Part shown: one piece after another, positions 26,087-35,097 of the stretch | How the letters are laid out: the number at the start of each line of letters is the position of its first letter | Numbering within the stretch: the stretch's first letter is position 1 | DNA from: an uncultured Collinsella sp. | GTDB taxonomy: Bacteria > Actinomycetota > Coriobacteriia > Coriobacteriales > Coriobacteriaceae | NCBI GenBank assembly: GCA_902495355.1 | Contig: CABUWV010000010.1 | Location: 30,652 to 94,651, forward strand | Direction: 5' to 3' | Length of the DNA stretch: 64,000 nucleotides | Made by a program: the position numbers and the translations under genes | The notes under the pieces: generated by a model | Database searches by the model: none | What the model was told of the DNA's origin: nothing | The model's input: only the letters and a program-made list of their open reading frames with translations

Positions 26087-27448
26087 ATGGATACTGTTCT
26101 GAGCGTTCTCTCATCGGTCTTTTGGGGCCTGCTGATGCTTTCCGTCCTCGTGTTTTTGCACGAGGGCGGCCACTTTTTGGCGGCGCGTGCCTGCGGCGTC
26201 CGTGTGACCGAGTTCTTTTTGGGCCTGCCGTGCCGCTTTGACATCCATTACACGTCACGTCGCATTGGAACCAAGTTTGGCGTGACCCCGCTGCTGCTGG
26301 GTGGCTACGCTGCCATCTGCGGTATGGATCCGACCGACGTCTCGTGCGCCGATCGCGTGCTCGCGGCTATCTATCGTCATGGTCGCGTGACCGTGGCCGA
26401 CCTTGCCGCCGAGCTCGAGCTATCCGAGGAGGTTGTGCTCGAGGCATGCGTCTTGCTCTTGGGTTGGGGCTCTATCGCGCCTTGGTATGAGGAAGGGGAG
26501 AAGCCCTCGCCGAGCTACTATCCCACCAAGTATCAGACGCTGCCGCGAGACGCGGCGGGTTACACCACCTTTGACGGCCGCCGTTTCGATCGAGAGCATG
26601 CGACTACCGAGGGCGATGTGTGGGAGCTGCCGTGCGGCGAAGCCGAGTTCCTTGCGCAAGAGCGTTCGCATACCTATCTGGGCCAGAGTTTTCTCAAGCG
26701 CGCCTTTATGCTGCTCGCGGGCATTCTCGTCAATATCCTGACGGGCTTTTTGCTGCTTATGAGCATCTACTCTATTGCGGGTGTCACCGTGCCGATGGAT
26801 ACCAACGTGATCGGTCAGGTTGACGAGGGGTCTATTGCCGCCAAGGCAGGTATCGAGGCTGGTGATGCGATCCTTTCGGTTGACGGTGTATCGTGCTCCA
26901 CATGGATGAACGTTTACGATGCTATCGGCAAGGCCGCCGGTAAGGACGATATCGCCATCGAGTACGAGCGTGACGGCAAGCAGCATTCGACCACGGTTGC
27001 GCTCAAAGAGGACGAGCGGTTAGGTGTGTATGCTTCTACGGAGGTAGTCCGTTTGGACCCCATCACCTCGGCGCGTCTGTCATTCTCCTATGTTGTGCAG
27101 ACCGCGGAGGGCGTGATGCGCCTGCTCCAGCCGCAGCATACGATGGAGATTCTCGATCAGTCTTCTTCGATCGTGGGTATTAGCGTTATGTCCTCACAGG
27201 CTGCTGCTGCCGGTCCTGCCACGTTCCTTTCGTTTGCCGCCCTCATTTCGTTCTCGCTTGGCTTTATGAACCTGCTGCCCATCCCACCACTCGATGGCGG
27301 CAAGCTGGTCATCGAGATCATTCAAAAGATTGTGGGCCGCGAGCTTCCGCTCAAGGTCCAGACGATTGTGAGCTATGTGGGCATCGCGCTCTTTGCGCTG
27401 CTGTTTGTCTATATGCTTCGTTCCGACATCCTTCGATTTATTCTGTAG
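26087..27448 (+). CDS. rseP: RseP-like M50 site-2 metalloprotease with insertion
   Basis: Intramembrane zinc protease of the RseP/RasP group. The first helix carries HEGGH (residues 25-29), a PDZ domain spans about 238-320, and the last helices carry NLLPIPPLDGGK. Unusually, roughly 115 residues (about 82-198) are inserted between the PLLLGGYAAICGM loop and the next membrane segment. They include a helix-turn-helix-like stretch (VTVADLAAELELSEEVVLE). Start ATG 26087 is 15 bases from AAGGA; TTG 26072 is only a base away from it, so the start is uncertain. Confidence 0.9.
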   Translation: MDTVLSVLSSVFWGLLMLSVLVFLHEGGHFLAARACGVRVTEFFLGLPCRFDIHYTSRRIGTKFGVTPLLLGGYAAICGMDPTDVSCADRVLAAIYRHGRVTVADLAAELELSEEVVLEACVLLLGWGSIAPWYEEGEKPSPSYYPTKYQTLPRDAAGYTTFDGRRFDREHATTEGDVWELPCGEAEFLAQERSHTYLGQSFLKRAFMLLAGILVNILTGFLLLMSIYSIAGVTVPMDTNVIGQVDEGSIAAKAGIEAGDAILSVDGVSCSTWMNVYDAIGKAAGKDDIAIEYERDGKQHSTTVALKEDERLGVYASTEVVRLDPITSARLSFSYVVQTAEGVMRLLQPQHTMEILDQSSSIVGISVMSSQAAAAGPATFLSFAALISFSLGFMNLLPIPPLDGGKLVIEIIQKIVGRELPLKVQTIVSYVGIALFALLFVYMLRSDILRFIL

Positions 27449-27461
27449 GGGAGTGTTTGGA

Positions 27462-28544
27462 TTGTCTTTATCCCATCCTTTGCCTCGCGATTTGACGCGC
27501 CCCGTGCATGTGGGCGGCGTGCAGATCGGTGGCGGTGCGCCGGTGGTGGTCCAATCCATGACCTGCACCGATACCGCTGATGCCCAGGCAACACTTGCGC
27601 AAGTGTGCGCGTTGGCGCAGGCTGGCTGCGATATCGTGCGTGTGAGCGTGCCCACTGAGGCCGCGCTTGAGGGTTTCCGCACCATCTGTGCCGAGTCTCT
27701 GGTGCCAATCGTTGCCGATATCCACTTTAACCACAAGCTGGCCATTGGCGCTGTGGAGGCCGGTGCCGCCAAGCTCCGCATCAATCCCGGCAACATTGGC
27801 GATTGGGCCAAGGTCGATGCCGTGATCGATGCCGCGGGCGCCGCTGGGTGCGCGATTCGCATTGGCGTGAACGCGGGCTCGCTTGAGCAGGATATCGCCG
27901 AGCGCGAAGACCTCACGCAGCCCGAAAAGCTCGTGATGTCGAGCGAGCGCTTCGTCAAGCACTTTGAGGACCGCGGCTTTACGAACATTGTGCTTTCGGC
28001 CAAGGCCCATAGCGTGCAAACGACGCTCGATACCTATCGAGCCCTGTCGCGTGAGATTCCCCACGTTCCGCTTCACCTGGGCGTTACCGAGGCGGGTACC
28101 AAGCTTCAGGGCACCATTAAGAGCTCGGTGGGCCTTGGTATTCTGCTGTCTGAGGGTATCGGTGACACCATGCGCGTCTCTCTCACGGCCGATCCGGTTG
28201 AGGAGCCGCCGGTCGCCTGGGGAATTTTGCAGTCGCTGGGCCTGCGTCGCCGTGGTCCCGAGATTGTCTCGTGCCCCACGTGCGCCCGCTGCCAGGTTAA
28301 CCTCATTCCCATCGCCGAGGAGGTCACCGAGCGGCTTAAGAACTACTCCGCGCCGCTTTCGATCGCCGTTATGGGATGCGCGGTCAATGGCCCCGGCGAG
28401 GCCTCTGACGCCGACTTGGGCGTTGCCTGCGGACGAGGTCAGGGCCTGCTCTTTTCGCATGGCCAGATCATTGGTAAAGTAGCTGAGGATCAAATTGTCG
28501 ACGCGCTGATGGCCGAGGTCGACAAACTTATTGAGGAGAAGTAA
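27462..28544 (+). CDS. ispG: 4-hydroxy-3-methylbut-2-enyl diphosphate synthase
   Basis: Iron-sulfur enzyme of the MEP pathway that makes HMBPP. The N terminus has VQSMTCTDTADAQAT; the cluster cysteines lie in SCPTCARCQ and in MGCAVNGPGEA. At 360 residues it is the short bacterial type. I choose TTG 27462, 9 bases after GGGGAG; GTG 27453 abuts the ribosome site. proS follows immediately. Confidence 0.95.
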   Translation: MSLSHPLPRDLTRPVHVGGVQIGGGAPVVVQSMTCTDTADAQATLAQVCALAQAGCDIVRVSVPTEAALEGFRTICAESLVPIVADIHFNHKLAIGAVEAGAAKLRINPGNIGDWAKVDAVIDAAGAAGCAIRIGVNAGSLEQDIAEREDLTQPEKLVMSSERFVKHFEDRGFTNIVLSAKAHSVQTTLDTYRALSREIPHVPLHLGVTEAGTKLQGTIKSSVGLGILLSEGIGDTMRVSLTADPVEEPPVAWGILQSLGLRRRGPEIVSCPTCARCQVNLIPIAEEVTERLKNYSAPLSIAVMGCAVNGPGEASDADLGVACGRGQGLLFSHGQIIGKVAEDQIVDALMAEVDKLIEEK

Positions 28545-30266
28545 ATGACTCGAGCAATGTATATGTCTAAGCTCTATGCGCCGACGCTTAAAGAGGATCC
28601 GGCGGACGCTGAGCTCGCCAGCCACCGCCTGCTGCTCCGTGCCGGCATGATCCGCAAGGAGGCCGCCGGTCTGTATTCTTATCTGCCGCTCGCATGGCGC
28701 TCGATCCGCAAGATCGAGAACATCGTGCGCGACGAGATGGATGCTGCCGGCGCCCAGGAGCTCATGATGCCCATCATGGTCGATGCCGAGCTGTGGCGTG
28801 AGTCCGGTCGTATCGATGCCTATGGCAAAGAGCTCGTGCGCTTTGATGACCGTCACGGCCGTGAGTTCGTGCTGGGCCCCACCCACGAGGAGACTGTCAC
28901 CGCCCTGGTGCGCAATGAACTGCGCTCTTATAAGCAGCTGCCCGTCAACCTCTATCACATCCAGGATAAGTTCCGCGATGAGTTCCGCCCCCGCTTTGGT
29001 CTGATGCGCGGTCGTGAGTTCATCATGAAGGACGCCTACAGCTTCTCCGCCACGCAGGAGAGCCTGCAGGAGGAGTACGACAAGATGAAGCAGGCCTACG
29101 CTAACATCTGCGAGCGCTGCTACATCAAGGCCCTGCCCGTCGTTGCCGACTCCGGCGAGATCGGTGGCGATACCTCCGTCGAGTACATGGCTTTGGCCGA
29201 CGCCGGCGAGGCTTCGCTGGTCTACTGCGACGATTGCGGCTTTGCTGCCGATGACGAGGCGGCAAGCACCAAGGTCGTCGTGACTGAGGGCCCCGGCGAC
29301 GGTACGCTCACCAAGGTCGAGACTCCGGGCATGGGCACTATCGAGGCCGTCGCCAAGTTCTTCGGCTTCCCCGAGAACGGCACGCGCAAGTCCCTGGCGT
29401 TGATCGATGCCGAGGGTAAGCCCGTCGTGGCCATCGTCCCGGGCGATCATGAGCTCAACGACTGCAAGGCCGAGCATGTCTTTGGCAAGGGCTATCGCAT
29501 GATGACCGACGAGGAGCTCCAGACTTACGGTCTGCATAAGGGCTTTATCGGACCGGTTAACCTGCCCGATGGTATTCGTCTGGTCTGCGACGAGAGCCTG
29601 CGCGAGTCCAAGCAGTGGGCTTGCGGTGCCAACGAGGTCGATTATCACTTTACCGGCGCCTGCCCCGAGCGCGACTTTACCGTCGATGAGTGGGCCGACC
29701 TGGTCACCGTCGTTGCCGGCGATCCCTGCCCGCACTGCGGCAAGCCGCTCTCTGCTGCCCGCGGCATCGAGGTCTCTCAGGTCTTCCAACTGGGTACCAA
29801 GTATTCCGAGGCCATGGGTGCCACCTTTATGGATGAGGACGGCAAGGAAAAACCGCTGATCATGGGTTGCTACGGCGTGGGCGTGTCCCGCTCGCTCGCT
29901 GCCGTCGTGGAGCAGCACAATGACGAGCACGGCATCGTCTGGCCGGTCTCTGTCGCTCCGTACGAGGTCGCGGTGATTCCGCTCGATCCCAAGAAGGAGG
30001 AGTGCGCGACCGTCTGCGACCAAATCGTCGAGGGCTTGTGTGCCGAGGGTATCGAGGTTGTCGTGGATGACCGCGACGAGCGCCCCGGCTTTAAGTTTGC
30101 GGACAACGACCTTATGGGCTTCCCGTATCAGGTCGTTCTGGGCAAGCGCGGCCTCAAGAATGGCACGGTGGAGCTCAAGGACCGTGCTACCGGCGAGCGT
30201 GAGGACGTGGCGATTGACGAGGTCGTCGCCAAGGTTGCCGAGCTGGTGAAGGCTGCCCGTCGCTAA
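28545..30266 (+). CDS. proS: prolyl-tRNA synthetase
   Basis: Class II synthetase of the bacterial type, with an editing insertion between motifs 2 and 3 that clears Ala-tRNA(Pro). Motif-rich segments include GPTHEETVTALVRNEL, DKFRDEFRPRFGLMRGREF and GCYGVGVSRSLAAVVEQ. At 573 residues it is full length. It begins at the base after the ispG stop, behind GAGGAG, and ends the long rpsB-to-proS series. Two terminators follow. Confidence 0.97.
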   Translation: MTRAMYMSKLYAPTLKEDPADAELASHRLLLRAGMIRKEAAGLYSYLPLAWRSIRKIENIVRDEMDAAGAQELMMPIMVDAELWRESGRIDAYGKELVRFDDRHGREFVLGPTHEETVTALVRNELRSYKQLPVNLYHIQDKFRDEFRPRFGLMRGREFIMKDAYSFSATQESLQEEYDKMKQAYANICERCYIKALPVVADSGEIGGDTSVEYMALADAGEASLVYCDDCGFAADDEAASTKVVVTEGPGDGTLTKVETPGMGTIEAVAKFFGFPENGTRKSLALIDAEGKPVVAIVPGDHELNDCKAEHVFGKGYRMMTDEELQTYGLHKGFIGPVNLPDGIRLVCDESLRESKQWACGANEVDYHFTGACPERDFTVDEWADLVTVVAGDPCPHCGKPLSAARGIEVSQVFQLGTKYSEAMGATFMDEDGKEKPLIMGCYGVGVSRSLAAVVEQHNDEHGIVWPVSVAPYEVAVIPLDPKKEECATVCDQIVEGLCAEGIEVVVDDRDERPGFKFADNDLMGFPYQVVLGKRGLKNGTVELKDRATGEREDVAIDEVVAKVAELVKAARR

Positions 30267-30295
30267 TCGACGTTTCTGCTATTAGATGCAATTAC

Positions 30296-30345
30296 AGGAC
30301 TGCCCCGTATCTCTCTTAGGATGAGAAGCGGGGCAGTCCTTTTTG
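30296..30345 (+). terminator. intrinsic terminator after proS
   Basis: AGGACTGCCCCG pairs perfectly with CGGGGCAGTCCT, followed by TTTTT. Confidence 0.93.
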
Positions 30346-30371
30346 TTGCGTGAATCAGCTCGACGGGTAAC

Positions 30372-30408
30372 AGAAAACCCCACAGCCCAAATGAGCTGCG
30401 GGGTTTTC
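30372..30408. terminator. bidirectional terminator between proS and APH-like gene
   Basis: AGAAAACCCC(A)CAGC pairs with GCTG(C)GGGGTTTTCT. Runs of A and T flank both sides, so it can serve proS on + and the minus-strand kinase gene, whose stop lies 36 bases away. Confidence 0.8.
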
Positions 30409-30443
30409 TTTGTGCCTCCGATGCGAAGCGAATCGCTCAGATA

Positions 30444-31208
30444 TTACTGATAATCGACGACGTCGATCCAGTTCTTCAGGAACTCATCGTTCACGTTGCG
30501 CTTACGAGCGAGCTCGGATGCGGCGACGATGCTCGTCCACTGACGCACGACCTGCATGGGCATGTCGGCGCGGTCGCAGTAGAGCTCCAGGTAGGCCTCG
30601 GCCTGATCCTTGCTGTTGAGGGCAAAGAGCAGGTAGGTGGTGGCAACGTCGGCAGCAGGGGAGCCCTGGGTGGCGTGTGCCCAGTCGCAGACGTACAGCT
30701 GGCCATCGTCGCCGACGATGACGTTGGAAGGGTTGAAGTCGCCGTGGCAGACCTTGAACTCCTTGGTCATGCCGTCCAGACGCTCCTGAAGGTTGTAGCG
30801 CGTGGTGGCATTGAGCTGATCAAGGCTGTCGATCATGCGGGCGAACTTGTCGCGCTGACGGTTAAGCAGCGGGGAGGTGTAGCCGTGGATCTCGATCTGG
30901 AGGTCGACGAACATCTCGAGGTACTCACCAAAGCGCTGGGGCTCGGCAGTCATCTTCTCGGCAAGGGTAGTGCCCGGAACCTTCTCGGTCACGAGCGCCC
31001 AGCCGTTGGCGTTCTCGAGCTGGGAAACCTCGAGAGCCTTGGGGCTGCGGATGCCGCACTCATTGATGCGGGCAAGATTCAAAGCCTCGTTGAACACGTC
31101 GGAGACGGGCTTGGTCTCGTTAAAGACCTTGACGATCTTGTCGCCCAGGTCGTAAACGACCTTGTTGCCACGGCGGACGAGCTCGGTCTTGGAATCGGGT
31201 AGCAGCAT
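30444..31208 (-). CDS. APH-family phosphotransferase of unknown substrate
   Basis: A small kinase with the aminoglycoside/choline kinase fold. The catalytic loop HGDFNPSN is at residues 155-162 and the metal-binding Asp is in CDWAHATQG (Asp175). The N lobe has a Lys in KIVKVF. At 254 residues it is full length for the group. The substrate cannot be told: aminoglycoside resistance is only one of many possibilities, and placement next to adhE gives no clear hint. AAAGGATG precedes the ATG. It follows adhE on the same strand after a hairpin, so partial cotranscription is possible. Confidence 0.78.
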   Translation of the reverse strand: MLLPDSKTELVRRGNKVVYDLGDKIVKVFNETKPVSDVFNEALNLARINECGIRSPKALEVSQLENANGWALVTEKVPGTTLAEKMTAEPQRFGEYLEMFVDLQIEIHGYTSPLLNRQRDKFARMIDSLDQLNATTRYNLQERLDGMTKEFKVCHGDFNPSNVIVGDDGQLYVCDWAHATQGSPAADVATTYLLFALNSKDQAEAYLELYCDRADMPMQVVRQWTSIVAASELARKRNVNDEFLKNWIDVVDYQ

Positions 31209-31240
31209 GGTTGCATCCTTTCAACGATGCGATAGAAGCG

Positions 31241-31279
31241 ACGGCGGGGGTGTGTGAAACACCCGTGCACCCCCGCCGT
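31241..31279. terminator. 12-bp perfect stem between adhE and the APH-like gene
   Basis: ACGGCGGGGGTG pairs with CACCCCCGCCGT around a 15-base loop. Read in the adhE direction (minus) it is not followed by a T run, while on + it is followed by TTAAAAA. It may slow or protect the adhE transcript rather than end it. Confidence 0.55.
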
Positions 31280-31296
31280 TAAAAACCGTGCTAGAA

Positions 31297-33945
31297 CTAG
31301 CAGACGGCGTAATCCTGAGGCTCTCGGCCGTAGTAGGCGTCCAGGTAGAGCTCCTTGATCTCGCTCATGAGCGGGTAGCGCGGGTTAGCGCCGGTGCACT
31401 GGTCGTTGAATGCCTGCTCGGTCATCTCGTCGAGGGTGTCGAGGAAGTACTTCTCGTCAACGCCGTACTCAGCGATGGTGTGCTTGACACCGATGAAGTC
31501 GCAGAGCTCGGTGAGCTTGGTGATGAAGTTCTCGAAGACCTCACGGTCGTCCTTGCCGTCGATGCCGCAGTAACGAGCCATCTCGGCGTAGTTGTGCAGC
31601 GCGTTGGGGTAAGGATACTGAGAGAAGGTTCCCATCTTGACAGGAGCCTCGGCGGCGTTGTAACGCATGACGCGGGTCAGGATGACTGCGTTTGCGAGGC
31701 CGTGGGGCAGATGGTGGAAAGCGCCGAGCTTGTGGGCCATGGAGTGGTTGAGGCCCAGGAAGGCGTTACCGAATGCCATACCGGCCATGCAGGATGCGTT
31801 GTGCATCTCCTCGCGAGCGTGCGGATCCTTGGCACCGTTGGTGAAGGAGCTCGGGAGGTTCTCGAAGACGAGCTTTGCGGCGCGCTCGGAGAGGCCCTTG
31901 GTGTAATCGGAAGCCATGATGGAGACGTAGGACTCGATGGCGTGGGTCATGACGTCAATACCGGAAGCTGCGGTGAGGCCCTTCGGGGCGGTCATGCAGT
32001 TGTCGGCGTCGACGATAGCCATGTTGGGGAGCAGCGCGTAGTCGGCGAGCGGCCACTTGATGCCGGTCTCCTTGTCGGTGATGATGGCGAACGGCGTGCA
32101 CTCGGAGCCAGTGCCCGAAGAGGTCGGGACGGCGACGAAGTAAGCCTTCTTGCCCATCTCGGGGAAGGTGAAGATACGCTTGCGGATGTCCATGAAGTCC
32201 ATGGCCATGTCCTCGAAGTTCGCCTCGGGGTGCTCGTACATCATCCACATGATCTTGCCGGCGTCCATTGCGGAACCGCCGCCGACGGCGATGATGACAT
32301 CCGGCTCGAAGAGCGTCATCTGCTTGGCGCCGCGACGTGCGCACTGCAGGGAGGGATCGGGCTCAACGTCGTAGAAGCAGTCGTGAGCGATGCCCATCTC
32401 ATCGAGCTTGGCCTCGATGGCACGCGTGTTGCCATTCTTGAAGAGGAACTGGTCGGTAACGATGAAGGCGCGCTTCTTGCCCATTACGGTGCCGAGCTCG
32501 TCGAGTGCGACGGGCGTGCAGCCCTTCTTGAAGTAGACCTTCTCGGGTGCGCGGAACCACAGCATGTTCTCGCGGCGCTCTGCCACGGTCTTGACGTTGA
32601 TCAAGTGCTTCACCCCAACGTTCTCGGAGACGGAGTTGCCACCCCAGGAGCCGCAGCCCAGGGTTAGAGACGGCTTCATGCCGAAGTTGTAGAGGTCACC
32701 GATGCCGCCGTGCGAGGACGGGGTGTTGATGACGATGCGGCAGGCCTTCATGACGTGCTGGAACTTAGCGATCTTCTCGCTCTGTGCCGGGTGCACGTAG
32801 AGAGAGGCGGTGTGGCCCGGGCCACCTGCGAGGACGAGGTGCTCTGCCTTGTCAACGGCCTCCTGGAAGTCCTTGGCGTGATACATAGCGAGGACCGGGG
32901 AGAGCTTCTCGTGGGAGAACTCTTCCTTCTCGGGATCGGTGGAGGTGACCTCGGCGATCAGGATCTTGGTCTTGGCGGGAACCTCGATGCCGGCGAGCTC
33001 GGCGATCTTGGCGGCAGCCATGCCGGGGATGCGGTGATCGAGTGCGCCGTTCTTGAACATGGCGGCACGCAGGGCGTCCATCTCGGCACCCTGCTTGACG
33101 AAGTAGCAGCCGCGACGCTGGAACTCAGCCTTGACATCCTTGTAGATGGAGTCGAGGACGGTGACGGACTGCTCGGAAGCGCAGATCATGCCGTTGTCGA
33201 ACGTCTTGGAGTGGATGATGGAGTTGACGGCGAGCTTGATGTCCGCGGTATCGTCGATGATGACCGGGGTGTTGCCGGCGCCGACGCCGAGTGCGGGCTT
33301 ACCGGAGGAGTAAGCAGCCTTGACCATGCCCGGGCCACCGGTTGCGAGAATGATGTCGACGTCGCGCATGACCATGTTGGTCAGCTCGATGGACGGCTTG
33401 TCGACCCAGCCGATGATGCCCTCAGGAGCACCGGCCTTGACAGCTGCGTCGAGAACGAGCTTGGCGGCGGCGATGGTGCACTTGGCGGCTGCCGGGTGCG
33501 GGGAGATGATGATGGCGTTACGGGTCTTCAGGCAGATGAGCGTCTTGAAGATGGCCGTGGAGGTCGGGTTGGTGGTCGGGATGACAGCGCCAACGATACC
33601 GATCGGCTCGGCGACCTTGGTGATGCCGTAAGCGTCGTCGCGCTCGATGACACCGCAGGTCTTGGTGTTCTTGTAAGCGTTGTAGATGTACTCAGCGGCG
33701 TAGTGGTTCTTGATGACCTTGTCCTCGAGAACGCCACGGCCTGTCTCCTCGATGGCGAGCTTGGCCAAAGGAATACGAGCCTTGTTGGCGGCCATAGCAG
33801 CCTCGTAGAAGATCTTGTCTACCTGCTCCTGAGTGTACTCAGCGAATTTAGCCTGGGCCTCACGCATAGATTTGAGTTTGGCCTCAAGCGCCTCCACGTT
33901 GTCCACGATGGCGGGAGTAGTGTTTTCCGGTGACTTTTTCACCAT
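31297..33945 (-). CDS. adhE: bifunctional acetaldehyde-CoA / alcohol dehydrogenase
   Basis: Fermentative enzyme that reduces acetyl-CoA to acetaldehyde and then ethanol, regenerating NAD. The N-terminal aldehyde dehydrogenase half has the nucleophilic Cys in GMICASEQ. The C-terminal half is an iron-dependent alcohol dehydrogenase with GGGSAMDAGK, the iron-binding GLNHSMAHKLGAFHHLPHG region and a fused linker between. At 882 residues it is full length; such proteins form spirosomes. AAGGAGA precedes the ATG. Codon bias is strong, so expression is probably high. Confidence 0.97.
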   Translation of the reverse strand: MVKKSPENTTPAIVDNVEALEAKLKSMREAQAKFAEYTQEQVDKIFYEAAMAANKARIPLAKLAIEETGRGVLEDKVIKNHYAAEYIYNAYKNTKTCGVIERDDAYGITKVAEPIGIVGAVIPTTNPTSTAIFKTLICLKTRNAIIISPHPAAAKCTIAAAKLVLDAAVKAGAPEGIIGWVDKPSIELTNMVMRDVDIILATGGPGMVKAAYSSGKPALGVGAGNTPVIIDDTADIKLAVNSIIHSKTFDNGMICASEQSVTVLDSIYKDVKAEFQRRGCYFVKQGAEMDALRAAMFKNGALDHRIPGMAAAKIAELAGIEVPAKTKILIAEVTSTDPEKEEFSHEKLSPVLAMYHAKDFQEAVDKAEHLVLAGGPGHTASLYVHPAQSEKIAKFQHVMKACRIVINTPSSHGGIGDLYNFGMKPSLTLGCGSWGGNSVSENVGVKHLINVKTVAERRENMLWFRAPEKVYFKKGCTPVALDELGTVMGKKRAFIVTDQFLFKNGNTRAIEAKLDEMGIAHDCFYDVEPDPSLQCARRGAKQMTLFEPDVIIAVGGGSAMDAGKIMWMMYEHPEANFEDMAMDFMDIRKRIFTFPEMGKKAYFVAVPTSSGTGSECTPFAIITDKETGIKWPLADYALLPNMAIVDADNCMTAPKGLTAASGIDVMTHAIESYVSIMASDYTKGLSERAAKLVFENLPSSFTNGAKDPHAREEMHNASCMAGMAFGNAFLGLNHSMAHKLGAFHHLPHGLANAVILTRVMRYNAAEAPVKMGTFSQYPYPNALHNYAEMARYCGIDGKDDREVFENFITKLTELCDFIGVKHTIAEYGVDEKYFLDTLDEMTEQAFNDQCTGANPRYPLMSEIKELYLDAYYGREPQDYAVC

Positions 33946-33985
33946 TTGTGTCTCCTTGCGATCGGAGATTTACCCTACGCCTTGC

Positions 33986-33994
33986 ATGATAGCA
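33986..33994 (-). promoter_or_regulatory. extended -10 promoter of adhE
   Basis: Read on the minus strand it is TGCTATCAT. It overlaps a CTTGC/GCAAG inverted repeat (33981-33996) that could be an operator. No clear -35 or Rex box. Confidence 0.5.
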
Positions 33995-34039
33995 AGAAAT
34001 TATTCGGCGAACGGTAAGATTCCCGTAAAAGGCACACTA

Positions 34040-34065
34040 AAACGCTTCAATAAACTGAAACGCTT
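34040..34065. repeat. AAACGCTT direct repeats upstream of adhE
   Basis: Two copies at 34040-34047 and 34058-34065 are 18 bases apart, close to two helical turns. They lie about 50-75 bases upstream of the adhE -10, a plausible activator site. Confidence 0.35.
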
Positions 34066-34098
34066 TAACTAAAACTATCTGCCTGCTGCATCGCCCCA

Positions 34099-34147
34099 CT
34101 CATTGGGGACAGACTTACATGAGTGCTTTCACTCATTGGGGACAGAC
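34099..34147. repeat. left REP-like unit of the RAYT locus
   Basis: A 49-bp unit with two direct copies of CTCATTGGGGACAGAC and a hairpin between them (ATGAGTG-CTTT-CACTCAT). It matches the reverse complement of 35098-35146 at 47 of 49 positions. Confidence 0.85.
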
Positions 34148-34170
34148 ATCGATTTGCCATTTTGCCGTTC

Positions 34171-34209
34171 TTGACCTATTTTTGCCGCTCATTGGATATA
34201 AATAGGTCA
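34171..34209 (+). promoter_or_regulatory. RAYT promoter within an inverted repeat
   Basis: TTGACC (34171-34176) and GATATA (34195-34200) are 18 bases apart. The same DNA contains TGACCTATTT (34172-34181) and AAATAGGTCA (34200-34209), a perfect 10-bp inverted repeat that covers both boxes and could give autoregulation. Confidence 0.5.
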
Positions 34210-34278
34210 CAGGCTCAGCATTTCGCGTTCCTTCTCTCCTTTTAGGTGTTGCCTGTTCAGTTTTTGAAAGGAGAGATT

Positions 34279-35055
34279 ATGCCCCGATGCGCCCGCGCCG
34301 TTTCGCTCACCGGCTATTACCACGTCTTTGACCGTGGTAACTCTAAACAGATTATTTTTGAAGATGACTCCGACCGCTATCGTTTCCTATCGGATATCTC
34401 GGACAGGTTTGCGCGCCATGAAGTGACGGTTTTGGCTTGGTGCCTTATGGACAACCACTTTCATTTGATGGTTGATGATCCGTTCGACAATCTTTCAAAG
34501 GCGATGCAGTGCGCATTGACGGCATATGCTAAGTATTTCAATGGGAAAACGGGGAGAACGGGGCATTTGTTTGACAATCGCTATTCGCGGGTCGCGGTCG
34601 AGTCGGACACACAGGCGGTGCAGCTACTCGATTATATCCATCTCAATCCTGTGAAGGGTGCAATTAACTCACTCGAAGCATACCGCTGGTCAAGCTACAA
34701 GGCATATCAGCTGGGCTATGATCCCTTTGACATCTGTGATGCGGCCCCTATGCTCGATATTGTCGGAGGCTCCCGTTGCTATTGCAAGCATCTCGAGAAA
34801 GTTGCCGGGCGCATCTGGTCAGTAGAGGTTCTTCCACGCCGGCGGATCCCCGATGAGGAGGCCCTTTCCGTTGCGCACGAAGTCCTGCCGAGCATAGATC
34901 CTGCGCTGCTCAAGGCCCTGCCGCGACTCGAGCGTGATGCGTGTCTGCTGAGGCTCAGGCGGGCACATCTCACGGTCAAGCAAATTGCCCGTATCACCGG
35001 TATCGGCGCTACAAGCGTGACCAAGGCCACTGCAGGCTGGAAGGAGGCTGCGTGA
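34279..35055 (+). CDS. REP-associated tyrosine transposase (RAYT)
   Basis: Single-strand DNA transposase-like protein of the Y1/IS200-related TnpA_REP family, which processes REP hairpins. It shows YYHVFDRGN near the start, the HUH motif HFH at residues 60-62 in CLMDNHFHLMV, and the Tyr-bearing DYIHLNPVKGAI near residue 119. A helix-turn-helix-like C terminus follows (LTVKQIARITGIGATSVTKA). ATG 34279 follows AAAGGAGA; 258 residues. Like typical RAYTs it is a single gene flanked by inverted repeats rather than by IS ends. Confidence 0.9.
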   Translation: MPRCARAVSLTGYYHVFDRGNSKQIIFEDDSDRYRFLSDISDRFARHEVTVLAWCLMDNHFHLMVDDPFDNLSKAMQCALTAYAKYFNGKTGRTGHLFDNRYSRVAVESDTQAVQLLDYIHLNPVKGAINSLEAYRWSSYKAYQLGYDPFDICDAAPMLDIVGGSRCYCKHLEKVAGRIWSVEVLPRRRIPDEEALSVAHEVLPSIDPALLKALPRLERDACLLRLRRAHLTVKQIARITGIGATSVTKATAGWKEAA

Positions 35056-35097
35056 GGCTGGGCAGGACCTGATCATGGCGCCGCATGTGTACGTCAT

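Larger units (their letters stand above)
33946..34278. other. 333-bp region between divergent adhE and RAYT genes
   Basis: In order: the adhE ribosome site and -10, an AAACGCTT direct repeat pair, the left REP-like unit, a 10-bp inverted repeat over the RAYT promoter, and the RAYT ribosome site. No other gene was seen. Confidence 0.7.

Noticed and set aside
30444..31208. Aminoglycoside resistance gene
   Set aside because: The kinase fold is shared with many metabolic kinases, and nothing nearby (integron, IS, other resistance genes) suggests resistance.
31288..33933. Long + strand frames opposite adhE
   Set aside because: They overlap a certain minus-strand adhE and show low-complexity composition without any known motif.
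34098..34147. Two direct 17-bp repeats with a 16-bp spacer, CRISPR-like at first sight
   Set aside because: Only two units, a hairpin in the spacer, and an inverted copy beyond a RAYT gene; no cas genes. REP-like elements explain it.
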